64,000 nt of DNA from Bacillota bacterium (GTDB lineage Bacteria > Bacillota > Clostridia > Lachnospirales > Lachnospiraceae), in NCBI GenBank assembly GCA_023423335.1, contig JAFAFU010000059.1, positions 62,001-126,000 of the forward strand. The letters are read 5' to 3'. Shown here one piece after another: positions 1-8,345 of the stretch. Below the pieces are notes generated by a model. The model was given only the letters and a program-made list of their open reading frames with translations, ran no database searches and was not told the DNA's origin. A program made the position numbers and the translations under genes. Numbering within the stretch: position 1 is the stretch's first letter; each line of letters starts with the position of its first letter.

Positions 1-1
1 G

Positions 2-574
2 AGGATTGCCCCGGTACAGATTATGATCGTACCGATTGCCCAGAACAAAGAAGGGGTCCTTGAGAAGGCCTATGAGCTGAAAGATCGTTTAAGCTCCTTT
101 AAGGTAAAGGTGGATGATTCTGACAAGAGTCCCGGCTGGAAGTTCTCCGAGCAGGAGATGCGAGGTATTCCGGTCCGTATCGAAATCGGTCCCAAGGATA
201 TTGAAGCAGGCCAGGCGGTTATCGTCAGAAGGGATACCAGAGAGAAGCTTGTGGTTGCCCTTGATGAAATTGAAAGCAAGGCGGCCGAAGTTCTCGAACG
301 GATGCAGGCCGAGCTGCTGGAGCGGGCAAGAGCCCACAGGGATTCTCACACCTATTATGCTGCAACCATGGAGGAGTTTGAGAGAACGGCTGCTGAGAAG
401 CCCGGCTTTATCAAAGCGATGTGGTGCGGGGACGAGGCCTGTGAGGCGGCAATTAAAGAGAGAACCGGAGCAACTTCCCGTTGTATGCCCTTTGAACAGG
501 AGCATATCGCAGATACCTGCGTATGCTGCAAAAAACTGGCCAAAACCATGGCATACTGGGGTAAGGCATACTAA
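2..574 (+). CDS. proS: Prolyl-tRNA synthetase, C-terminal part (5' end outside window)
   Basis: Charges tRNA-Pro with proline in the cytoplasm. The frame is open from base 2 (reading RIAPVQIMIVPI), so the visible ATG at 23 is internal and only about the last 190 residues are present. The start of the fragment is the class IIa anticodon-binding domain (KSPGWKFSEQEMRG, then IGPKDIEAGQAVIVRRD). The end is the C-terminal domain found in the archaeal/eukaryotic-type ProRS, with cysteines in CGDEAC and CVCC and the terminal aromatic Tyr. Many clostridia carry this ProRS form. It is followed by a clear terminator, so it ends its transcript. Confidence 0.93.
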   Translation, partial: RIAPVQIMIVPIAQNKEGVLEKAYELKDRLSSFKVKVDDSDKSPGWKFSEQEMRGIPVRIEIGPKDIEAGQAVIVRRDTREKLVVALDEIESKAAEVLERMQAELLERARAHRDSHTYYAATMEEFERTAAEKPGFIKAMWCGDEACEAAIKERTGATSRCMPFEQEHIADTCVCCKKLAKTMAYWGKAY

Positions 575-688
575 CAAAACATGCCTGCCCTTTGCATCAG
601 CTCGTGCCGGGGATGGAGCAGGCAAATTATCACGTCAATATTGATACAATGCTGACTGACAAAGAAGCCCAGTAAGATAAGGCTACGG

Positions 689-724
689 AAAAAGTCCAAT
701 TGCGAAAAGCAATTGGGCTTTTTC
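689..724 (+). terminator. Rho-independent terminator of proS
   Basis: Stem of about 15 bp (AAAAAGTCCAATTGC / GCAATTGGGCTTTTT) around a GAAA loop, ending in a T run. A TATAAT box at 737-742 lies just beyond it and may serve the next gene, but its -35 (TTGGGC near 713) is poor. Confidence 0.85.
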
Positions 725-796
725 TCGTATGCATGATATAATTATGCATATAAGTACAAGCAAGGACGTGAAAGAAATGCTGAGGGAGGGATGATT

Positions 797-1720
797 ATGC
801 GTATAATTGATTGGTTATTAGAAGGAGATATTGTTATTCAGCACCTGACGAATAAATATTTGCTGGGTCGCTCCTTTGACCACAATAACGGAGGCTATAT
901 CGCAAAATACTTAGATCTCTATGATGCTGTTGGGCAAGAATGGGGCGGCAGTATTTATTCTCGCAAGTGGATATCAAGCACCTACACCTTGTTGGAGTTA
1001 AAGTATATGGAGGTTCATTATAATAATTCATACTATCAGGATGCCACGAAAAAAGTGCTGAATGGTCTTTGGAATAACCATGGCAGGATTTCCAAAATCA
1101 GATATCAGGATATGTGCATGTCTGCAATGCTGCTGAGCCTTGTTTGCTATGGAAAAATCAATGATTTTAGGACAAATGAAATTGTTGATTACATTCTGGC
1201 GCGCCAAATGGACGATGGCGGCTGGAATTGCGCGTGGGATTCGGTGCATAACCGCTCTGCTGTGGGTTCCGTACATACAACTATTTCGGTGTTGGAAGCG
1301 TTTGCTGATTATGAAAAATATGGGTACTCTTACCGCTTGATTGAAATCAGACAACAGGTGGCTTTAGGACAGGAATATCTGCTGGGCCGGCAACTGTCCA
1401 AATCGTTGAAGACCGGCGAGGTCATCCATCCGGATATGACCAGCTTTCATTATCCCTGTCGTTGGAAATATGACTGTTTTCGAGCGTTAGAGTATTTTGT
1501 ACATATTGAACATCCATATGACAATCGAATGCAGGATGCATTGAACTTGGTAAAAGCTGCTTTGGAGAAGGGCTACATCAACAGAGGAAAGAGTTATTCA
1601 GGCAAAATTCATTTTCCTCTTGAATCAGGCATAAAAGGAAGGTTTAACACATACAGAGGCTTGCTCATCCTAAAGCATTATGATAATGAGGCTTATCAAA
1701 AGGCTGTTCAGGCAGATTAA
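797..1720 (+). CDS. Alpha/alpha-toroid (terpenoid cyclase/prenyltransferase-fold) protein of unknown function
   Basis: About 307 residues with the repeated helical pattern of the terpenoid cyclase/prenyltransferase superfamily. A QW-like segment (QMDDGGWNCAWDS) lies near residue 140, and the protein is rich in Trp, Tyr and His. There is no signal peptide and no membrane segment. I see no DXDD or DCTAE motif of class II cyclases, so catalysis on a terpene is not supported; many free-standing toroid proteins of this size in Firmicutes have no known role. ATG 797 is preferred over ATG 791 because GGAGGG at 785-790 sits 6 bases upstream of it. It stands alone, between proS and a GNAT gene, with its own terminator. 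Confidence 0.7.
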   Translation: MRIIDWLLEGDIVIQHLTNKYLLGRSFDHNNGGYIAKYLDLYDAVGQEWGGSIYSRKWISSTYTLLELKYMEVHYNNSYYQDATKKVLNGLWNNHGRISKIRYQDMCMSAMLLSLVCYGKINDFRTNEIVDYILARQMDDGGWNCAWDSVHNRSAVGSVHTTISVLEAFADYEKYGYSYRLIEIRQQVALGQEYLLGRQLSKSLKTGEVIHPDMTSFHYPCRWKYDCFRALEYFVHIEHPYDNRMQDALNLVKAALEKGYINRGKSYSGKIHFPLESGIKGRFNTYRGLLILKHYDNEAYQKAVQAD

Positions 1721-1724
1721 AACA

Positions 1725-1794
1725 GGCCCACCGTAGGAGATATGCTGAACAGTTTTAGCCTTCGGCAGCAGCATTCGAATATGGTGGGCTTTTG
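1725..1794 (+). terminator. Terminator after the toroid gene
   Basis: GCCCACC (1726-1732) pairs with GGTGGGC (1783-1789) followed by TTTT. The long interior loop contains further partial pairing. It lies 5 bases after the stop codon of the upstream gene. Confidence 0.65.
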
Positions 1795-1819
1795 CATTTG
1801 TAGGATAGTATGTTATAAT
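1792..1819 (+). promoter_or_regulatory. Sigma-A-type promoter for GNAT-cca
   Basis: TTGCAT (1792-1797), 16-base spacer, TATAAT (1814-1819). The predicted start near 1826 leaves a leader of about 85 bases containing a small inverted repeat (GCCTGA / TCAGGC). Confidence 0.55.
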
Positions 1820-1911
1820 GTAACCGGAAAGATAAATAATATGTGAGACGGCTGCTTGGCATAAGCCTGAGAGGGTAGACAATGGGCCATCAGGCGGCAA
1901 GGGGGAGGGAT

Positions 1912-2454
1912 ATGGAATTTCATTTCAGGCAGGCGACAGAAACGGATAAAGAGGAAATCGTAAGGCTCTATATAGACTGCATCAGGCATCTGAATGATCA
2001 AAAAATCTATCAATGGGATGAAATATATCCGAATGAAGAGGTGCTTAGCGGGGATATTATGAAGGGGGAGATGCATGTAATGACAGAGGGGAACCGGGTC
2101 CTTGCATGCGTCGTATTGAATGAATTTCAGGATGAGACCTACCAAACGGTCCAGTGGAAGTATGCGGAGGGAAGAATAGCTGTCATCCACCGTCTTTGCG
2201 TTAATTATAAATACCAGGGAATGGGGATAGGAAGAAGAATGATGCAGAACGCAGAAGCATTGTTGAAGGACTCCGGATACTCCGCCATCCGGCTGGATGT
2301 TTTTCCTGATAATTCACATTCCATAAGATTGTACGAGAAGCTGGGGTATCTCTATGCCGGTGATGTGCACTTTCGGAAGGGCCGGTTCTTCGTGATGGAG
2401 AAAAGCTGTGAGACAGACGACAATACAGAACTTACGGATGGAGGCAGACCATGA
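1912..2454 (+). CDS. GNAT-family N-acetyltransferase
   Basis: About 180 residues with the GNAT fold, which transfers an acetyl group from acetyl-CoA to an unknown amine. The acetyl-CoA loop is visible as HRLCVNYKYQGMGIGRRMM (a Q-x-x-G-x-G/A type motif) at about residues 100-118. It is followed by the typical late segment DVFPDNSHSIRLYEKLGY. ATG 1912 is chosen because GGGGGAGG at 1901-1908 is correctly spaced; an in-frame ATG at 1882 has no ribosome site. The last four bases overlap the cca start (ATGA), so the two genes are translationally coupled. The substrate cannot be predicted. Confidence 0.88.
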   Translation: MEFHFRQATETDKEEIVRLYIDCIRHLNDQKIYQWDEIYPNEEVLSGDIMKGEMHVMTEGNRVLACVVLNEFQDETYQTVQWKYAEGRIAVIHRLCVNYKYQGMGIGRRMMQNAEALLKDSGYSAIRLDVFPDNSHSIRLYEKLGYLYAGDVHFRKGRFFVMEKSCETDDNTELTDGGRP

Positions 2455-3839
2455 GAATTCACATACCCGATAAAGTGAATAGGATAATAGAGCAGCTGAC
2501 GAAGAACGGCTACGAGGCTTACGCCGTCGGCGGCTGCGTCCGGGATATCATGCTGGGGAGAACTCCTGAGGATTGGGATATCACAACTTCGGCAAAGCCG
2601 GCAGAGATTAAAAAGCTTTTTCGAAGGACCATTGATACCGGTATCCAGCATGGTACGGTTACCGTATTGATGGATAAGGAGCATTATGAGGTTACAACCT
2701 ACCGCCTGGATGGGGAATATGAGGACAATCGCCACCCGAAGGAGGTGCAGTTTACCGCCAGCCTGGAGGAGGATTTAAAGCGAAGAGATTTCACCATTAA
2801 TGCCATGGCTTATAATGACACAGACGGACTGATGGATCTGTTCGGAGGTCTGGAGGATTTAGATGCCGGACTGATTCGATGTGTCGGAGATGCCGGGGAG
2901 CGTTTTGATGAGGATGCCTTAAGAATTCTCCGCGCCATCCGGTTTTCGGCCCAACTGGGGTTCCGGATAGAGAAAGCTACGATGGAAGCAATCCGGGATA
3001 AAGCGGAACTTTTAAGAAATATCAGTGCAGAACGTATCCGGGCAGAATTAACCAAGCTGATCATATCCGATCATCCTGACCGCCTTCGCTTACTTTATGA
3101 GGCCGGAATTACAGCGGTTGTTCTGCCAGAATTTGATGTCATGATGAGAACCGGCCAACAGAATATCCATCATGCATATTCTGTTGGAGAGCACACGGTA
3201 AGAGCGGTGGCTTCCGTAGCCGGAAGCTTGTCGGAAAACCGCTTTAATCTCAGGGAACGGACCATTCTCCGATGGACGATGCTTCTTCATGATGTGGAAA
3301 AGCCCAATACAAAAAGCAGGGGGAAGGATGGCCAGGACCATTTTTACGGTCATCAGGAAAAAGGGGCAATGACCGCCAAACGGATTCTGAAGGACTTAAA
3401 GTTTGATAACGATACTCTTAACGCTGTAGTGCATCTAATTCGCTGGCACGATTACCGTTTTACACTGACTCCCCCAGGCATGCGTAAAGCCGCTTCAAAA
3501 ATCGGCCGGGAGTACATGGACCTTTTATTTGAAGTCAACCATGCGGACACCTCAGGTAAGAATCCGAAGAATAACGGGGAGAAATACCGCCGGTTGGAAG
3601 AAGCCCGGAGACTGTATCGGGAAATTGTCAGTCAGGGGGATTGCGTCAGTTTAAAGGAACTAAACCTTAACGGCAAGGATCTGCTTGCCGAAGGATTTCC
3701 TCCGGGCAAGGACCTGGGCGAGATTCTGAACCGCCTGCTTGCCAAAGTGCTGGAGGATCCGTCGCTCAATCAAAAGGATAAGTTACTTTCTCTGGCCATG
3801 GAAATACGGAGCCGGATGACTGCAGAGGATATCAGATAA
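2451..3839 (+). CDS. cca: CCA tRNA nucleotidyltransferase (class II)
   Basis: Adds or repairs the 3' CCA end of tRNAs. The 462 residues show the poly(A) polymerase-type head: GGCVRDIMLG (about residue 27), the catalytic pair in EDWDITT, and RRDFTINAMAY near residue 112. These are followed by the conserved tRNA-binding neck (RILRAIRFSAQLGF) and a C-terminal HD domain (LLHDVEKP near 284, HLIRWHDYRF). The presence of the HD domain suggests a full CCA-adding enzyme that may also hydrolyse phosphates. It starts inside the GNAT stop codon. The organism therefore may encode tRNAs lacking a genomic CCA. Confidence 0.93.
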   Translation: MRIHIPDKVNRIIEQLTKNGYEAYAVGGCVRDIMLGRTPEDWDITTSAKPAEIKKLFRRTIDTGIQHGTVTVLMDKEHYEVTTYRLDGEYEDNRHPKEVQFTASLEEDLKRRDFTINAMAYNDTDGLMDLFGGLEDLDAGLIRCVGDAGERFDEDALRILRAIRFSAQLGFRIEKATMEAIRDKAELLRNISAERIRAELTKLIISDHPDRLRLLYEAGITAVVLPEFDVMMRTGQQNIHHAYSVGEHTVRAVASVAGSLSENRFNLRERTILRWTMLLHDVEKPNTKSRGKDGQDHFYGHQEKGAMTAKRILKDLKFDNDTLNAVVHLIRWHDYRFTLTPPGMRKAASKIGREYMDLLFEVNHADTSGKNPKNNGEKYRRLEEARRLYREIVSQGDCVSLKELNLNGKDLLAEGFPPGKDLGEILNRLLAKVLEDPSLNQKDKLLSLAMEIRSRMTAEDIR

Positions 3840-3857
3840 ATTCATAAACAGATAGCG

Positions 3858-3900
3858 GAGTCTTGGAAATTAAGTACGAATTATTTCCAGGACTCTTTTT
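3858..3900 (+). terminator. Terminator after cca
   Basis: GAGTCTTGGAAAT pairs with ATTTCCAGGACTC around a short loop, followed by TTTTT. Confidence 0.8.
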
Positions 3901-3928
3901 ATATTCATGATTTCGACTGACATAACAT
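3901..3928 (+). promoter_or_regulatory. Possible mother-cell sigma promoter (sigma-E/K-like) for the CotS-like gene
   Basis: ATATT (3901-3905), a 15-base gap and CATAACAT (3921-3928), which resembles the -10 of sigma-E and, as CATAACATA, the CATANNNTA form of sigma-K. No good TTGACA/TATAAT pair lies in this gap. The match is short, and the reading depends partly on the sporulation-type product downstream. Confidence 0.3.
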
Positions 3929-3972
3929 AATATTAGTAAGACGGGTTTCATCATTAGTCAGGGGGGATCGCT

Positions 3973-5061
3973 ATGGAAGACAGAAGTCAGGAAGCATTAA
4001 AAAAATATCGTTTAAAAATACATAATATATATAGAGCCAGGGGCGCTTTTTTGCTTGAGACCGATTGCGGTTTGAAGCTTTATAAATGCTTTGAAGGATC
4101 CAGAAACCGCGCCTTATTTGAAAATAAAGTAAAGGAGCACCTGCTTCAGAATGGGTATTGTAATACGGATCTTTTTGTAAGAACCGTGGAGGATGACATT
4201 ATCTCCGAGGATACCGCGGGCTGCCAGTATATCATGAAGAACTGGTTCTGGGGGGAGGAGTGCAACCTTAAGGAACTGTCCCAGATTGAGATGGCATCTG
4301 CCAATCTTGCAAGACTCCATTGCCTTTTGAAGGATGTGGATTTTTCGAAGGAGCAGCTGGAGCATAATATCTCGGCGGATCTGACGGATACCTTTGATAA
4401 GAGAAACCGGGAATTGAAGCGGGTGAAGGGATATATCAGGGAGAAGAGGCAAAAGAACGAATTTGAGCTCTCCTACCTGAATTATTATGAGGATTTTTAT
4501 GAACAGGGACTAAAAGCGGCGGAGCGGCTGACCAGGTCCCCCTATGACGATATATTGGCGGAAGCCATCCGGCAGCGGAGGGTATGCCATGGCAATTATA
4601 CCTATCATAATATTATCATGATGAAAAATAAATCAGAGGCCATGTCAAAGTCATATATTCCGCCGGGCTGGATTAACCGTCAGCCCCTGTCTGCTACCGA
4701 TCTGTCGGCAGCCTGCAACCAGATGCTTGCCACGACCAACTTTGAAAAAGCTTATATCGGCCTTCAGATTGCGGATCTCTACCAGTTTGTCCGGAAGGTG
4801 ATGGAGAAAAATGATTGGGATATTCTTTATGGCAGTAATATGATCGAAGCCTATGACAAGATCAAGCCGATATCCAGAGGGGAACTAAACATCCTGTTTG
4901 TACTTCTCTTATACCCGGAAAAGTTCTGGAAAATCACGAATTTCTATTATAACGGCAAGAAATCCTGGGTATCCGGAAGGAACATCCAGAAATTAAACAG
5001 CATCGGAGAGCAAAATGTGAAAAAGGAAATGTTCTTAAGAAAACTGGAGAGTATTCTTTAG
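3973..5061 (+). CDS. CotS-family spore coat-associated kinase-like protein
   Basis: 362 residues of the CotS/aminoglycoside phosphotransferase-like fold. A Lys-containing nucleotide-site strand lies near the N terminus (GLKLYKCFEG). A catalytic-loop-like VCHGNYTYHNIIM sits near residue 210, where APH enzymes have HGDxxxxN; here Gly-Asn replaces Gly-Asp, so phosphotransfer is uncertain. A later LSATDLSAAC segment occupies the position of the metal-binding DxD loop. B. subtilis CotS is an inner-coat protein made late in sporulation. A GGGGGG ribosome site precedes ATG 3973. It is monocistronic by position and could have a sporulation-type promoter. Confidence 0.8.
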   Translation: MEDRSQEALKKYRLKIHNIYRARGAFLLETDCGLKLYKCFEGSRNRALFENKVKEHLLQNGYCNTDLFVRTVEDDIISEDTAGCQYIMKNWFWGEECNLKELSQIEMASANLARLHCLLKDVDFSKEQLEHNISADLTDTFDKRNRELKRVKGYIREKRQKNEFELSYLNYYEDFYEQGLKAAERLTRSPYDDILAEAIRQRRVCHGNYTYHNIIMMKNKSEAMSKSYIPPGWINRQPLSATDLSAACNQMLATTNFEKAYIGLQIADLYQFVRKVMEKNDWDILYGSNMIEAYDKIKPISRGELNILFVLLLYPEKFWKITNFYYNGKKSWVSGRNIQKLNSIGEQNVKKEMFLRKLESIL

Positions 5062-5118
5062 CAGCGGGCGCATATACCGACCGCACAGATATTCCGGTTT
5101 ATGGAAAATGGCAGGGGA

Positions 5119-5147
5119 TTGCTTAAACGCGGCAGGTGAGCTATAAT
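5119..5147 (+). promoter_or_regulatory. Sigma-A-type promoter for the PEGA protein
   Basis: TTGCTT (5119-5124), 17-base spacer, TATAAT (5142-5147), about 48 bases before the start codon. Confidence 0.55.
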
Positions 5148-5194
5148 AGATAAGTAGATACGGACAAAGCTGCCAAGCAATTTGAGGATATATC

Positions 5195-6655
5195 ATGCCG
5201 ATAAAACAAAAGAACAGATTTGGAATTAATAGGATACCGATTATCATTACATTGGCCGGTTTAGCCATAGTTACGGTAATTCTTTTTGTTGCCCTGAATG
5301 AAGCCTCCAGGCAGACAAGGGCATCGGGAAGGAAGCTTTCAGGAGATTTGAAGGAGAATTCGGCCGATAATCCGGAGGCGGAAGAAAATTATGGCTACGA
5401 CAATGGAATGCTGGCGGTCCTTAAGGAATTGGATACGGAAAAACGCAGGGTTACCTTGTTTGATACGGATAAGAAAGAGAATGTAATCCTGTTCTATACC
5501 GGAGGAACCGATGTCACGGATAAATTCGGTCAGGTTATTTCCATCAGCCAGATACCCGTCGGGACCATGGTGGATGCCTATTACAGCACGGAGAATAACA
5601 AATTATTCAAGCTGCAGTCTTCAACAAAGGCCTGGGAGTACATCGGTGTCAACAACCTGGAGATCAGCCCCTCGGACAAAATAATGAAAATTGGGCAGAC
5701 GAAATACAAATTCATGGATGAGATCATTGTTTTAAATGACGGAGCCTTTGTCGGAATTAATAATCTTGCAGAACCGGATGAATTGACGGTGCGGGGATAT
5801 GATCAGACCATCTGGTCAATCACGGTCACCAGGGGACATGGAACCGTTAAACTGACCGATGCGGATGCGTTCGTGGGCGGCAATGTGACGGTCGGATATG
5901 AGGCCATGCAGCAGGTTACAGAGGACCTGGTCCTTAAGGTCAGGGAAGGGAATTTTAACCTGACGGTTGAGAACGGGCAGTACAGTGGAACGAAGAACAT
6001 TACGATAAACCGTAATCAGGAGACGGTAGTTTCCTTAAGAGGGTTAGGTCCGGAGACAGTGAAGCGGGGCAGGGTAACCTTTGAAATCACCCCCTTTGGG
6101 GCCGATCTTTTTATTGACGGAACGCTTACCAATTATGGGAATCCCATAGAATTGACCTATGGCACCCATAAGCTGGAGGTATCTCTGGGCGGCTATGCAA
6201 CTTATACCGGGGAATTAAAGCTGGAGGTAGCGGGAAAAAAGATTAAGATCAGTCTTCCAAAAGAGCAAAGCCGTGATAAGACGGAAGTCGAAGTGACCGA
6301 GGAGGAGGACGTCATAGAGGCTCCAACTCCGAGTCCCGGCAAAACCGAATATAATGAATGGAATTATCCCGGGGAGGAAGCGGAGGAGGAGAATGAATCC
6401 GAAGCGGACCCTGAGGAAGAATATATCATAGATGACGAAAATCTTATTTATGTACAATATCCGGTCGGGGCCTCGGTCTACTTAAACGGTGATTACATGG
6501 GCATATCACCGGGCAGCTTCCAGAAGGTAATCGGAAGTCATGTACTGACATTTATCAAGGAGGGCTATGAAACGAAAAGCTATACGATTGATGTTATAGA
6601 CGACGGACTGGATATGTATCTCAGCCTGCCGGATCTGACGGTAACCGGCAATTAG
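5195..6655 (+). CDS. Membrane-anchored PEGA-domain protein
   Basis: 486 residues. A single membrane segment (about residues 13-33, ITLAGLAIVTVILFVAL) anchors a large extracytoplasmic part. After a charged linker and a beta-rich region of unknown family come two PEGA-type domains: one near residue 290 (VTFEITPFGADLFIDG) and one near 425 (YPVGASVYLNGDYMGISPG). They are separated by a long Glu/Pro-rich linker (about 365-415). PEGA domains occur in surface proteins and are thought to bind cell-wall or other proteins. No enzyme domain is visible. It has its own promoter and the ribosome site is weak (TTTGAGGATATATC). Confidence 0.75.
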   Translation: MPIKQKNRFGINRIPIIITLAGLAIVTVILFVALNEASRQTRASGRKLSGDLKENSADNPEAEENYGYDNGMLAVLKELDTEKRRVTLFDTDKKENVILFYTGGTDVTDKFGQVISISQIPVGTMVDAYYSTENNKLFKLQSSTKAWEYIGVNNLEISPSDKIMKIGQTKYKFMDEIIVLNDGAFVGINNLAEPDELTVRGYDQTIWSITVTRGHGTVKLTDADAFVGGNVTVGYEAMQQVTEDLVLKVREGNFNLTVENGQYSGTKNITINRNQETVVSLRGLGPETVKRGRVTFEITPFGADLFIDGTLTNYGNPIELTYGTHKLEVSLGGYATYTGELKLEVAGKKIKISLPKEQSRDKTEVEVTEEEDVIEAPTPSPGKTEYNEWNYPGEEAEEENESEADPEEEYIIDDENLIYVQYPVGASVYLNGDYMGISPGSFQKVIGSHVLTFIKEGYETKSYTIDVIDDGLDMYLSLPDLTVTGN

Positions 6656-6760
6656 GTCTTGCTGTTGGATGGTGTCAATTATAATACAAATTAGAAAAAT
6701 TTCATCAGAATATGCAGCATCCATAGGGATGGTGTCTACGAATTTTTTCATCCTCTCTCT

Positions 6761-6788
6761 TTTCAAAGTAGCCGGGTTAGGCTATAAT
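6761..6788 (+). promoter_or_regulatory. Weak sigma-A-type promoter
   Basis: TTTCAA (6761-6766), 16-base spacer, TATAAT (6783-6788), about 34 bases before the next start codon. The -35 is poor. Confidence 0.4.
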
Positions 6789-6822
6789 TAATGTAAATTT
6801 ATGGAAAAGAGAGGGGATTTTT

Positions 6823-7959
6823 ATGGTGCAAAACCTATTCAACCAAAATATCTTAATCTACAGTTATGCGGGCCTGTGCGGAGTTGGTCTGATCCTCCGC
6901 TTTATATTGGAGCTGGTACATATCTATCTGGTGGCGGAATCAGATAATATGGGTGCTACGAAAAATAATACCCTGAAGCATATGAAGATGAAGTTTGAAA
7001 CCTGTTATAAGCTGAAAATAGGTGTTAATAATGTGGATACATTTGTGGATAAGAACAGCTTAAGGTATCGTTTTTGTGGAATATTGTTATCCACATGGGA
7101 ATCCTTAAGTGGACAAGTTCTTCTCTTAAACTTCTTGATTGTACCGGTCAGTACAGTATTTGGGGTAGTTTTTGATTGTGGACAAGAGGAGATTATCAAT
7201 ACCGGAGCTGTGGGAATCTTGACCGGCTCCGTCTTAATCCTTGTGGATAGAATGGTGAACCTGCCGGCAAAGAAGAAAAGCATACGGCTCAATCTGATGG
7301 ACTATCTCGAGAATTTCTGTAAAGTAAGATTGGAGCAGGAGGTATTTCATCCGGAACTGCTGGAGCAGTACCGGAAGGAGTATTTCCAGTCAGCGGAAGT
7401 AGCCGCTCAGTTCGGTGCGACAGTGGCCAAAGATGATTCGAAGAGTGAGATTAGCCGGAGAAGAGAGGCGAGACAGAGAAAAGAAGAAGAGAAGAGAGTC
7501 TTAACCCTGAAAAGAGAAGAGGAACAAAGACGGATTGAAGAAGCCAGGAAAGAGGAAGAAATGAAAAAGATAGAGGAAAGGAAACGATTAGCGGCTAAGA
7601 GAAGGGAAGAAGAACTTCTAAAGCTGGAGGAAGAGAGAGAGGCGCTGGAGCGGAGAAGGGCAGAACTGAAGAAGCGGGCGGAAGAGAAGCTGCAGATGGG
7701 TGTAAAACGGCCTCCGAAGTCAGAAGGGAATAACAGAGGATTCCAGAGTATCGGAGAGGAGTTTGCAGCTGCAGAAAACCGGGAGGAAAAGGAACAAATC
7801 CGGAAGGCTGCGGATGAGATGGCAGCAGAGAAGGAAGCACCAAGCAAGAAGGCCGGAATCGAGGGCAAGGCAGATGCGGCAGCAAAGGCAAAGCCCAAAG
7901 CCATAAATATTCAGGAAGAGAAGCTGATCGAGGACATCCTGAAGGAGTTCTTTGCGTGA
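6823..7959 (+). CDS. Membrane protein with long charged coiled coil, unknown function
   Basis: 378 residues. Hydrophobic segments lie at about 11-36, 90-113 and 122-141. A cytoplasmic tail then runs from about 205 to 290 as an Arg/Glu/Lys-rich heptad coiled coil (many RREE and EEER runs), followed by an Ala/Lys/Glu-rich stretch and a short helix at the end (EKLIEDILKEFFA). I do not recognise the family; the architecture suggests a membrane-tethered scaffold. The preceding GAGAGGGG is a good ribosome site. The region coding for residues 70-143 contains an unusual number of DnaA-box-like 9-mers, reported separately. Confidence 0.75.
   Translation: MVQNLFNQNILIYSYAGLCGVGLILRFILELVHIYLVAESDNMGATKNNTLKHMKMKFETCYKLKIGVNNVDTFVDKNSLRYRFCGILLSTWESLSGQVLLLNFLIVPVSTVFGVVFDCGQEEIINTGAVGILTGSVLILVDRMVNLPAKKKSIRLNLMDYLENFCKVRLEQEVFHPELLEQYRKEYFQSAEVAAQFGATVAKDDSKSEISRRREARQRKEEEKRVLTLKREEEQRRIEEARKEEEMKKIEERKRLAAKRREEELLKLEEEREALERRRAELKKRAEEKLQMGVKRPPKSEGNNRGFQSIGEEFAAAENREEKEQIRKAADEMAAEKEAPSKKAGIEGKADAAAKAKPKAINIQEEKLIEDILKEFFA
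7032..7250. promoter_or_regulatory. Cluster of DnaA-box-like 9-mers inside the coding region
   Basis: Two perfect boxes are present: TGTGGATAA at 7044-7052 and TTATCCACA at 7087-7095, facing opposite ways. Three sites have one mismatch: TGTGGATAC 7032-7040, TGTGGACAA 7177-7185 and TGTGGATAG 7242-7250. Two weaker ones are at 7075-7083 and 7108-7116. All lie within about 220 bases. Function as DnaA binding sites is inferred; the codons for Val-Asp and Ser-Thr-Trp could produce some of them by chance. Confidence 0.35.
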
Positions 7960-8008
7960 GGGGCATAAGGACCGCGGGGAGGAGTTAACGAAGATATAGA
8001 TAATGTGC

Positions 8009-8040
8009 GCTGAAAGCCGGGAAGCTTCCCGGCTTTCAGC
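8009..8040. repeat. Perfect 32-bp palindrome
   Basis: 16 bases (GCTGAAAGCCGGGAAG) followed at once by their exact reverse complement, with no spacer. It lies 50 bases after the stop of the membrane/coiled-coil gene. No T run follows, so a standard terminator is doubtful; it could form a hairpin with a tight loop or be a symmetric protein-binding site. Confidence 0.6.
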
Positions 8041-8117
8041 TGGATATACGATAATATATAGGGTCAATTTGTTTAAATCTGTTTGTTAACTCATATCATA
8101 ATAAATGTTGATGCGGC

Positions 8118-8178
8118 CTTATGCCGGGAGGCCGATCATGAGCAGGATAGGAGAAGGATGAGTGGGTCTTATGCCGGG
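8118..8178 (+). repeat. Short direct repeat in the gap before pgi
   Basis: CTTATGCCGGG occurs at 8118-8128 and again 50 bases later at 8168-8178. Both are followed by related purine-rich sequence (GATAGGAGAAGGA and GATAGTAGAGAAGGA). The 386-base gap 7960-8345 holds this, the palindrome at 8009 and the pgi promoter; no gene is seen. Confidence 0.5.
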
Positions 8179-8286
8179 CCGCTGATAGTAGAGAAGGACC
8201 AGTGTGAGGGTATGTTTTTGAATGAGCTTATGGCTATAATAGTGGATATTTCGGTTTAAGGTTTCGGATTTTAGGCAGAATCATCA

Positions 8287-8315
8287 TTGAATAAAGTAAT
8301 TGTCTTTGCTAGAAT
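8287..8315 (+). promoter_or_regulatory. Sigma-A-type promoter for pgi
   Basis: TTGAAT (8287-8292), 17-base spacer, TAGAAT (8310-8315), about 30 bases before the start codon and just upstream of an AAAAAGGAG ribosome site. Confidence 0.55.
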
Positions 8316-8345
8316 ATAAGAAAAACAGAAAAAGGAGTATCGAAT

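Noticed and set aside
1826..1911. Possible TPP riboswitch before the GNAT gene (contains CTGAGAGGG)
   Set aside because: The other conserved TPP elements are missing, and the downstream gene is not thiamine-related.
7407..7904. Long antisense frame in the coiled-coil region
   Set aside because: It is a by-product of the Arg/Glu-rich codons; its product is a Ser/Leu/Phe-rich low-complexity string.
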